NCBI GenBank assembly: GCA_028288905.1
Contig: JAQGHJ010000737.1
Span: 1-5,541, forward strand
Direction of reading: 5' to 3'
DNA: 5,541 bases
From: Phycisphaerales bacterium
GTDB lineage: Bacteria; Planctomycetota; Phycisphaerae; Tepidisphaerales; Tepidisphaeraceae
Position numbers and translations under genes: made by a program. The notes under the pieces were generated by a model. The model was not told the origin of the DNA, made no database searches, and saw nothing but the letters and a program-made list of their open reading frames with translations. How positions within the stretch are numbered: position 1 is the stretch's first letter; each line of letters begins with the position of its first letter. This document shows positions 1-5,531 of the stretch, piece after piece.

Positions 1-27
1 CGGAACGTCGACCGACGGTCGGGCTCT

Positions 28-113
28 CCCGCCCCTTCAGGGCTTGTACTCGCGCGGTGTTCGCCACCCGGGGCTCGCGCCCCGGGCTATGGTTCTTCCG
101 CCCCTTCGGGGCT
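28..113. repeat. Cluster of GC-rich palindromes with a repeated 17-mer
   Basis: Positions 1-145 hold no convincing gene. A perfect 8-bp stem lies at 67-74 (CCCGGGGC) and 79-86 (GCCCCGGG) around a TCGC loop. A second hairpin at 100-112 has stem GCCCC/GGGGC and loop TTC. The 17-mer at 97-113 recurs at 28-44 with two mismatches, 69 bp away, so the block looks like copies of one short palindromic element. It lies just past the stop of the minus-strand gene, where it could help end or protect that transcript, but no T-run follows either hairpin. A dispersed intergenic repeat family is my inference; the window alone cannot show the copy number. Confidence 0.5.
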
Positions 114-145
114 CCGGGTCGCCGCACTTGAGATCCGCAACCGTA

Positions 146-1054
146 TCACACCTCGTCGATCTTGATGTGGATGTGATGCTCGGCCAGCTTTTTGCGGCCG
201 TGCGTCGTGATCCAGATCCGCTCGCCGTCTGAGCTGCGGCCGGCGTAGTCGTGGGTGTCGAGCAGGTCGAGGGCGGCGGCGAAGATCGGGATGTTCTCCG
301 GCGGCTGGATCAGCGCCCGGATCGGGATGCCGCTGCTGAACTTGGCCAGGCGGGACAGGATCTGGGCCGCCCGCTTGAAGATCGCCCGCTGCCGGTGGTT
401 GTGCTTGCCGCGGAGCCCCGCGAACCCGTCCACCATCGCCCGCGGGCCCCAGGACAGCACTTGGGCGAAGAACGGCGCCCGCAGTTCCAGGTCGCCAGCC
501 GCCTGCCCGCCGGGGGTGTCCTCGTGGTGGTCCGAGGCGTCCTCCAGCGACCGGACCGTGTATCCCTTCTCCTTGTGCCGGCGGGACTGCACGACAAGCA
601 CGGCGATCAGCAGGACCCAGTAGATCCCGAACCACCCGGTCCACCCGATGCGTTCGGACCCGACGGCCATCCACAGGACGGTCGAGATCAGGAACCCGGC
701 CGCGGCACACCACCCGAGCCCCTTAAGGAATTGGCCGAGCGACCCCTTGAAGTCGACCTGGTCCTCGGTCCGGAGCATCTCCTGCACTTGCCGGCGGACC
801 GAAGTTCGCTCCAAGGCGGCAGCTTTCTGACCCGACCGCCGGTCGGACGACGACGATCTCGACCGGCCGCTGCCGTGCCCGGGGTGGCCGGCGGACGACC
901 CGGACAAGCTTCTCGAAGAACCCGTCAGGTCGTTTGACGAGCCGGACAGGTCGGCCGAGGATCCGGAAAGATAGGGTGCGGGCCCGGAAAGGTCGGCCGA
1001 CGACGCGGCGGCGGTCGAGCCCTTGGGCGCGCGGGCACCTGACATGTCTGACAT
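146..1054 (-). CDS. Two-helix membrane protein, heptad-repeat N-terminus and winged-helix-like C-terminus
   Basis: A 302-aa protein that I cannot assign to a named family. The start at 1054 is chosen because a perfect AGGAGG lies 8 nt upstream; the frame stays open further upstream only because of high GC. Residues 21-55 are five 7-residue units of the form [DYS]-L-[ST]-G-x-x-x, four ending G-S-S-x; 61-77 is Ser/Arg-rich. Residues 112-131 and about 140-156 are two hydrophobic helices; the RRHKEK that follows suggests both ends are cytoplasmic. Residues 224-293 look like a winged helix: helices around AQILSRLAKF, PIRALIQ and IFAAALDLLDTHDY, then a wing DGERIWITTHGRKKL. That fold call is pattern reading. 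It stops with TGA. A membrane-tethered regulator or a protein-interaction scaffold are both possible. It is divergent from purA, with 213 bp between the starts. Confidence 0.8.
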   Translation of the reverse strand: MSDMSGARAPKGSTAAASSADLSGPAPYLSGSSADLSGSSNDLTGSSRSLSGSSAGHPGHGSGRSRSSSSDRRSGQKAAALERTSVRRQVQEMLRTEDQVDFKGSLGQFLKGLGWCAAAGFLISTVLWMAVGSERIGWTGWFGIYWVLLIAVLVVQSRRHKEKGYTVRSLEDASDHHEDTPGGQAAGDLELRAPFFAQVLSWGPRAMVDGFAGLRGKHNHRQRAIFKRAAQILSRLAKFSSGIPIRALIQPPENIPIFAAALDLLDTHDYAGRSSDGERIWITTHGRKKLAEHHIHIKIDEV

Positions 1055-1062
1055 GTGGAGAA

Positions 1063-1068
1063 CCTCCT
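1063..1068 (-). promoter_or_regulatory. Strong ribosome binding site of the membrane-protein gene
   Basis: On the minus strand this reads AGGAGG, a full match to the core Shine-Dalgarno sequence, 8 nt before the ATG at 1054. It decides the start inside a frame that is open for about 1.8 kb further upstream. A second ATG lies in frame at 1045, but its spacing of 17 nt from this site is too long. Confidence 0.8.
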
Positions 1069-1116
1069 GTTGGGTACCTCGTCCCGCGCCCCATCGCCGC
1101 ACGTCCGATCGGGAGG

Positions 1117-1145
1117 AGGATAGCCGATGCCCGCGCGGCTTGACA
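1117..1145 (-). promoter_or_regulatory. Possible promoter of the minus-strand gene
   Basis: The minus strand has TATCCT at 1122-1117 (four of six matches to TATAAT), about 60 nt before the ATG. The hexamer 17 nt upstream, TGTCAA at 1145-1140, is a poor -35 and is simply the complement of the TTGACA used in the other direction. If real, the two divergent promoters would overlap at their -35 elements and compete for polymerase. Confidence 0.25.
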
Positions 1146-1168
1146 CCCCCGAAAGGCTCTCCTAGCTT
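1140..1168 (+). promoter_or_regulatory. Sigma-70-type promoter for purA
   Basis: A perfect TTGACA lies at 1140-1145. Exactly 17 nt later comes TAGCTT at 1163-1168, which keeps T1, A2 and T6 of TATAAT. Transcription would start near 1175 and give a leader of about 90 nt before the GTG at 1268. A consensus -35 with ideal spacing is uncommon by chance in sequence this GC-rich, but the -10 is weak, so this is a good candidate and not proof. Confidence 0.5.
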
Positions 1169-1184
1169 GCGCGGCCCCGCCCCG

Positions 1185-1241
1185 CCGGACCCGTCCGGCC
1201 CGGCGTCCCGTGCCGGCTGACCCTGCCCGGGCCGGTTTTTT
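1185..1241 (+). terminator. Terminator-like hairpin with competing hairpin in the purA leader
   Basis: A perfect 9-bp stem, CCGGCCCGG at 1195-1203 with CCGGGCCGG at 1227-1235, has a 23-nt loop and runs straight into six T at 1236-1241. That is the layout of an intrinsic terminator on the plus strand. No plus-strand gene precedes it, and the candidate purA promoter lies upstream of it, so it sits in the purA leader and ends 26 nt before the start codon. A smaller hairpin, CCGGA at 1185-1189 with TCCGG at 1194-1198, shares bases with the left arm and cannot form at the same time, as in an attenuator. The long loop and GC-rich background argue for caution. Confidence 0.45.
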
Positions 1242-1267
1242 CCCGAAGCAGAGAAAGGCGTTCCCCC

Positions 1268-2614
1268 GTGCCCGATTCGCCCGCCGTGTCCCGTCCTTCG
1301 TCGCCCACGCCCGCCGCCACCGACGCGTTCCTCGACGGTAACGCCTGCGTCGTCGGCCTCCAGTGGGGGGACGAGGGCAAGGGCAAGATCGTCGACGTTC
1401 TGACCGAGCGGGCCCAGGTCGTCGCCCGGTACTGCGGCGGGGCGAACGCCGGGCACTCCGTCGGCATCGGATTCGTGTAGTACGCGACCCACCTGCTCCC
1501 GGTCGGCGTGTTCCGCCCGGTCGTGATGAGCGTGGTCGGGAACGGCGTCGTGCTCGACCCGGCCGTCCTGTTCCGCGAGATCGACGAGATGACGGGCCGC
1601 GGGGTGCCGATCGGCCCGGACAACCTGCGGATCAGCTACAAGGCCCACCTGGTGATGCCGTACCACCAGCAGGAGGACGCCCTGCGGGAGGCCCGCGCCG
1701 GCAAGGAGAGCATCGGCACGACGAAGAGGGGCATCGGCCCTACGTACGCCGACAAGATGCACCGCAGCACCGCGTTCCGGGTGGCCGACCTGCTGCACGA
1801 GGACCGGTTCCGGGCCTAGCTCGAGCAGGTGGTGGCCGACCGGAACACCGTGTTCAAGGCGCTGTACGGGGTGGACGCGGTCGCGTGGGAGCCGATCTTC
1901 GAGCAGTACCGCCAGTACGGCCGGCGGATCGCCCCGTACGTGGACGACGTCGGGCACCTGCTGATCGGGTACGCAAAGGCCGGCAAGCGGATCGTGTTCG
2001 AGGGGGCCCACGCCGTCCTGCTCGACGTCGACCACGGCACGTACCCGTACGTCACCAGCAGCAGCTGCTCGGCGTTGGGCCTGTACACCGGGGCCGGCGT
2101 GCCGCCGACGACGGTGCGGAACTTCATCGGGATCATGAAGGCGTACAGCACCCGGGTCGGCGGCGGCCCGTTCCCGACCGAGCAGGACAACGAGACCGGG
2201 CAGTACATCCGCGAGCGGGGCAACGAGTACGGCACCACGACCCGCCGCCCCCGCCGGTGCGGGTGGTTCGACGCGATGGCCGTCCGGTACTCGGTCGAAC
2301 TGTGCGGCATCACGCACGTCGCCCTGACGCTGCTCGACGTGCTCAGCGGGCTCGACGAGGTGAAGGTCTGCACCGGCTACACGGTCGGCGGCAAGCCGCA
2401 GGACTACTTCCGGGCCGACATGGACACGCTCGCGGAGGTCGAGCCCGTGTACGAGACGCTGGCGGGGTGGAAGGAAGAGATCTCCGCCGTACGGTCCTGG
2501 GACGCGCTGCCGAAGGCGGCGCGGGACTACGTGCTGGCGCTGGAAAAACTCGTCGGTGCTCCGATCCGGATGGTCAGCGTGGGCCCGGAGCGGACGGCGA
2601 CGCTCGTGCGATGA
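1268..2614 (+). pseudogene. purA: Adenylosuccinate synthetase with two in-frame TAG codons
   Basis: PurA joins IMP and aspartate using GTP, the first committed step to AMP. The frame spans 449 codons from a GTG start (AAAGG-like site 9 nt upstream) to TGA, full length for the family plus about 20 N-terminal residues. Family motifs are in order: [10 protein letters not shown] (31-40, with Asp35 and Lys38), NAGH (60-63, catalytic His63), [23 protein letters not shown] and TRVGGGPFPTE, then SVGPER near the end. TAG interrupts it at codon 71 (1478-1480) and codon 184 (1817-1819); both align with Lys of the E. coli enzyme. All three segments stay in one frame. Conserved positions are also changed: Gln to Cys56, the IMP-contacting Gln of FEGAQG to His248, Gly to Arg326 in the aspartate loop, and the guanine-binding Lys of TKLD to Leu355. 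A decaying or inactive copy is most likely; amber readthrough is the alternative. Confidence 0.85.
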
Positions 2615-2839
2615 CGCCTTAAGATCAAGGAGTGTTGGGCGCGGGCAGGGACGCGCGCGCAAACGACAGTGGGTCACGGACAGGCAAACCTTGCCGAGGC
2701 TGCGGCACCGGTTCGTGCTACCGTACGATAAGCGGGCGGCCACGCTGCCGCTCCCGCGACGATCCGGATGATGCGGACTACGCCCGCGAGTCGATGTCCG
2801 CTCAGGAACGCCGCGGGACTCGCTCTGGAGACGCAACGG
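2615..2839. other. Spacer between purA and the DUF4261 gene, nothing recognised
   Basis: No supported gene, T-run or clear promoter. The stretch around 2710-2735 is less GC-rich than its surroundings (TACGATA at 2724-2730), as promoters in GC-rich genomes often are, but I found no -35 at a proper distance. An AAGGAG-like string at 2627-2632 touches possible GTG/TTG codons too closely to be a working ribosome binding site. Confidence 0.5.
2827..2830 (+). promoter_or_regulatory. Ribosome binding site setting the DUF4261 start
   Basis: GGAG lies 9 nt before the ATG at 2840. The in-frame ATG codons at 2768 and 2771 have no such site, so 2840 is preferred. Confidence 0.55.
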
Positions 2840-3787
2840 ATGAACATCGGGAACGATGTCTGGGGCACGGGGCAATGGCCGTCGTCATCCGGAGCGCAAC
2901 CCGGCACTCCGTACGCGGTCGAGCTGCTTTACCCGTCCGCCCCGTCGCTGGACGCCGACCGCCTCGCCCCGCGGGTGCGGGCGTTCTGCCCGCGAGTCGG
3001 GGCGACGGACGTCGGCGGGCGACCGCCGGTGCTGTTCTCCCACCCGGATCACCTCGTCACAATCGACTTGATTTCGCGCCACCAGGACGGTTCCGCGGCG
3101 GGAGCCGCACCGCATGACGACCGCGCGCCCGACGACGCGCAGCCCGCCGTCCCCGCCCGGACCGTCGTCCTCCCGGCCGACCGGGTGACGGACGTCGCGG
3201 CGCTGCACCAGTCCCTTTCCCAAACCCGCGACTGGGACGCGGCCGCCGATGCGCTCGCCCGGTCGACCGCCCGGGTCGTCGTCACCGACCTGATGGCCCG
3301 GGACCTGCCGCCGCGGGAGCGGCTGGCGCTGTTCGAGTCGGTCCTGCTCGGCGTGATCGAGGCCGCCCGGCCGGCCGCCATCCACTGGCGGCCGGCGGGC
3401 AAGCTGGTCGACCCCGCCGCGTTCTTGCGGGCGAGCGGGTCGTCCGAGCTCGACGCGCTGCCCCAGGCCGCGATCAACGTCCGGCTGTTCCGGGTAGCCC
3501 GGACGGACCGGGACCTCGTGATGGACACGCTCGGGCTGGCCGCCCTCGGGCTCCCGGACCTCCAGGTCGCGTTCCGCGGGCTCGACCCGGCCCGGGTGGC
3601 CGGGCACCTGTACGCGATCGCCCTGTACACGCTCCGGCACGCCGGGGCGCTGGCCGCCGGGGACGTGATCGAGGGTCCGACCGAGGGGTCCGAGTGGACC
3701 GCCCACGACGCCCGCGCCGCCGTCGGGCCGCCGCGGCACGTCGTCGGCTTCGACCCCGGCCCGGACCACTCGGTCCGGGCGGCATGA
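2840..3787 (+). CDS. DUF4261 domain-containing protein
   Basis: A 315-aa soluble protein of unknown function with no signal peptide or membrane helix. I recognise it by resemblance to DUF4261 proteins: an N-terminal block (about 24-78, YAVELLYPSAP to HLVTIDLIS); an acidic, Ala/Pro-rich linker (82-106); a central alpha/beta block (108-197) with SLSQTRDWDAAADAL, ARVVVTDL, a helix ESVLLGVIEAARPAAIHW and GKLVDPAAFLRAS; and a C-terminal block (214-304) with LVMDTLGLAALGLPDLQ and a helix HLYAIALYTLRHAG. No catalytic motif is visible. The start at 2840 follows the GGAG site; an earlier start would add 24 residues. It ends with TGA. It is 225 bp from purA and 232 bp from the next gene, so probably a separate transcription unit. 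Family membership is from memory of the pattern. Confidence 0.75.
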   Translation: MNIGNDVWGTGQWPSSSGAQPGTPYAVELLYPSAPSLDADRLAPRVRAFCPRVGATDVGGRPPVLFSHPDHLVTIDLISRHQDGSAAGAAPHDDRAPDDAQPAVPARTVVLPADRVTDVAALHQSLSQTRDWDAAADALARSTARVVVTDLMARDLPPRERLALFESVLLGVIEAARPAAIHWRPAGKLVDPAAFLRASGSSELDALPQAAINVRLFRVARTDRDLVMDTLGLAALGLPDLQVAFRGLDPARVAGHLYAIALYTLRHAGALAAGDVIEGPTEGSEWTAHDARAAVGPPRHVVGFDPGPDHSVRAA

Positions 3788-4019
3788 CGGATCTGCCGAC
3801 GGGCGTCCGGGCGCTGACTCAACCGCGAATCGGCGCGGCGGTACAAGGGGTGTCGTCGCGGATCTTCCTTCGCCACACCCGGAAGGGTGGAGTTTCGTCC
3901 CGCGATCCCCGCCGGGTGCTCGACTCTACCCTCCCGGGTAGGGCTGCTGAGGCACCCGTTCGCCGGGCGTTTCCGCTCCAGTCGCCGCCCGCACACCCAC
4001 CTCTAAACAGGCAGGAATC
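3788..4019. other. Spacer with two small hairpins
   Basis: No gene is seen. One hairpin has stem CACCC (3876-3880) and GGGTG (3885-3889) with a GGAA tetraloop; only a short TTT follows a few bases later. A second has stem CTACCC (3926-3931) and GGGTAG (3936-3941) with loop TCCC and no T-run. Either could end the DUF4261 transcript, more plausibly the first, but neither is a classical terminator. I could not identify a promoter for the downstream gene here. Confidence 0.35.
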
Positions 4020-5285
4020 ATGCACTCGTCCCGCGCCCGCCGAGCGGCCTTGATGGCGTCGCTGCTGCTCCCCGCGTGCGTCGCCGTTGCCGCCCCCGCG
4101 CGGGGCGAGGATTGGCCCCGGTTCCGCGGCGCCAACGGGGCCGGCGTTGTCGCCGGGCGGTTCGCCGGCACGGTTTCCGCCAAGGACGTCGCCTGGACGG
4201 CCGACCTGCCGGGCAAGGGGCACGGGTCGCCGGTGGTCTGGAAGGGCCGGGTGTACCTCACCTCGGCCGACCCCGAAGAGGGCAAACGGTACGTCGTCTG
4301 TCTCTCGGCGGCCGACGGGTCGGTCGTTTGGCGGAAGGAGTACGACTTCGCCAAGTACCGTCAGCACGCGGACAACAGCTACTCGTCCGCGTCCCCGGCC
4401 GTCGACGACGCAGGCGTGTACGTCGCGTGGTCGACGCCGGCCCACTACACGGCGTTCGCCCTCGGCCACGACGGGGCCGAGCGGTGGTCGCACGACCTGG
4501 GCGGGTTCCAGAGCGTGCAGGGGCAGGGGGCGTCGCCGGTCGTCGTGGGGGACGCGGTCGTGGTCGCCAACGACCAGGAGGGCCCCAAGAGCAGCCTCGT
4601 CGCGTTCGACCGGCGGACCGGGGCGGCGCTGTGGACGGTCGAGCGCAAGAGTTGCGACAAGGCGTCGATGTCGACCCCGGTCGTGTACCGGCCGCCGGGC
4701 GGCGGGGGGCCGCAGGTCGTGTTCACGAGCAAGGCGGCGGGGATGACGGCCGTCGACGCCGCGACTGGGCAAGTCGCGTGGGAGGTGTCGGACGCGTTCA
4801 ACGCCCGGACGGTCGGCAGCCCGGTGCTGGCCGGCGACCTGATCGTCGGGGCGTGCGGCGAGGGCGGGGCCCAGCGGGACCTGGCCGCCGTCCGCCCGCC
4901 GGCCGCGCCCGGGGCGGAGGCGAAAATCGAGTACGCCGTGAAGCGGGTCGCCCCGTACGTCCCGACCCCGCTCGTCGTCGGCCCGCGGGCGTACCTGTGG
5001 GGCGACGCCGGCGTGCTCACGTGCGTCGACGCCGCGACCGGGGCCGAGGCGTGGAGCCGCAAGGTCGGCGGGATGTACTACGGGTCCCCCGTGTGCGTCG
5101 GGGACACGCTCTGGTGCCTGAGCCGCAAGGGCGACCTGATCGGCGCGTCGGCGACCGACAAGGACGCCCCGCTGGCGAAGCTGAGCCTCGGCGACCCGAG
5201 CCACGCCACGCCTGCGGTGGCCGACGGGAAGATGTACCTGCGAACGGTGTCGAAGCTGACGTGCGTGACCCTGCGGCCGGGGTGA
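4020..5285 (+). CDS. Secreted PQQ-like (BamB-like) beta-propeller protein
   Basis: A 421-aa exported protein made of propeller repeats. The start at 4020 follows AGGA (4013-4016) at a short spacing; the basic n-region SSRARR before the hydrophobic stretch 10-25 gives a proper signal peptide, which a start at 4053 would lose. Cleavage is probably between 24 and 29. LLPAC at 16-20 resembles a lipobox, so a lipoprotein cannot be excluded. The mature part begins EDWPRFRGANG, typical of planctomycete proteins of this class. PQQ-type blade motifs [AT/DG]-G-x-x-x-W recur at 98-104, 150-156, 199-205, 248-254 and 339-345, about 50 residues apart; the 91-residue gap before the last hides one diverged blade. 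This fits a seven- or eight-bladed propeller. The family includes BamB and PQQ dehydrogenases, but no dehydrogenase active site is evident, so a binding or scaffold role outside the cytoplasm is inferred. It stops with TGA. Confidence 0.88.
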   Translation: MHSSRARRAALMASLLLPACVAVAAPARGEDWPRFRGANGAGVVAGRFAGTVSAKDVAWTADLPGKGHGSPVVWKGRVYLTSADPEEGKRYVVCLSAADGSVVWRKEYDFAKYRQHADNSYSSASPAVDDAGVYVAWSTPAHYTAFALGHDGAERWSHDLGGFQSVQGQGASPVVVGDAVVVANDQEGPKSSLVAFDRRTGAALWTVERKSCDKASMSTPVVYRPPGGGGPQVVFTSKAAGMTAVDAATGQVAWEVSDAFNARTVGSPVLAGDLIVGACGEGGAQRDLAAVRPPAAPGAEAKIEYAVKRVAPYVPTPLVVGPRAYLWGDAGVLTCVDAATGAEAWSRKVGGMYYGSPVCVGDTLWCLSRKGDLIGASATDKDAPLAKLSLGDPSHATPAVADGKMYLRTVSKLTCVTLRPG

Positions 5286-5295
5286 GGGGGCGGGG

Positions 5296-5332
5296 AGGGT
5301 GGTGGGACGGTTAGGGGCGGGTCAGCCACCCT
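5296..5332 (+). terminator. Possible stem-loop after the propeller gene
   Basis: AGGGTGG at 5296-5302 pairs perfectly with CCACCCT at 5326-5332 across a 23-nt loop, starting 10 nt after the stop. There is no T-run, so if it ends transcription it would not be a textbook intrinsic terminator. Confidence 0.25.
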
Positions 5333-5337
5333 CGTGG

Positions 5338-5405
5338 GCCCCGGCCTTCGGCCGCGGGCTCTCCTTCACGGATGTCATCCTTCGCTCCGCTCAGGATGTC
5401 ATCCG
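5338..5405. repeat. Intergenic palindromic repeat, two hairpins
   Basis: First hairpin: 5338-5359, stem GCCC-CGGCC with GGCCG-GGGC, one bulged C, loop TTC. Second: 5369-5381 pairs with 5393-5405 at 12 of 13 positions, with a further G-C/C-G pair near the tip. The second carries GGATGTCATCC twice (5370-5380 and 5394-5404); read from the minus strand it is of the TCATCCTGAGCGGAGCGAAGG type that I recall as a widespread intergenic repeat in several GC-rich phyla. Two such structures back to back between genes suggest a REP- or MITE-like element. Dispersal cannot be shown from one copy. Confidence 0.55.
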
Positions 5406-5531
5406 TTTGGGCCCGTGCCACCCGCCCATGCCGCCCGCCCACTCGCCTTCCCTTCCTCCCGCCCGCCCGTATCATCTCGCCCGCCGCCCCCGCGAGCCGC
5501 GCGGGGGCACCCCTCGCACCGGGCACCCCGC
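5406..5531. other. C-rich tract with a perfect 9-bp hairpin
   Basis: From about 5419 to 5491 the plus strand is strongly C-rich with few G, including an all-pyrimidine run at 5446-5460. At 5486-5508, GCCCCCGCG pairs perfectly with CGCGGGGGC around a 5-nt loop. TATCAT at 5470-5475 is a five-of-six match to a -10 box, without a good -35. With the ATG at 5532 this could be the 5' region of a gene beyond the window. Confidence 0.3.

Noticed and set aside
1478..1819. Pyrrolysine at the two TAG codons
   Set aside because: Attractive because both sites align with lysine, but PurA is not a known pyrrolysine protein, nothing in the window resembles pyl genes or tRNA, and other conserved residues are also lost. 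Kept only as part of the readthrough alternative.
1363..2622. A 419-codon plus-strand frame overlapping purA
   Set aside because: It is an Arg/Gly/Pro-rich shadow in another frame; all PurA motifs are in the frame that holds the TAG codons.
2704..2718. Sigma-54-like GGCAC...GTGC upstream of the DUF4261 gene
   Set aside because: The GG and GC doublets are 11 nt apart; sigma-54 promoters require 10, and this spacing is strict.
146..2875. A 909-codon open frame on the minus strand covering purA and the membrane-protein gene
   Set aside because: Its codons are in register with purA on the opposite strand, so it stays open only because CTA, TCA and TTA codons are rare in this GC-rich DNA. The real gene is its last third, marked by AGGAGG before 1054.
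2632..3117. Possible small gene starting after purA with an AAGGAG nearby
   Set aside because: The AAGGAG overlaps or abuts the start codon, and the peptide runs into the DUF4261 gene in another frame with no recognisable feature.
3819..5204. A 461-codon open frame antisense to the propeller gene
   Set aside because: Same GC artefact; the translation is Arg/Pro/Gly-rich without domains, and the plus strand encodes a clear propeller protein.
4053..5285. Later start for the propeller protein at the second ATG
   Set aside because: It would remove the basic n-region of the signal peptide and has no clear ribosome binding site; 4020 has AGGA just upstream.
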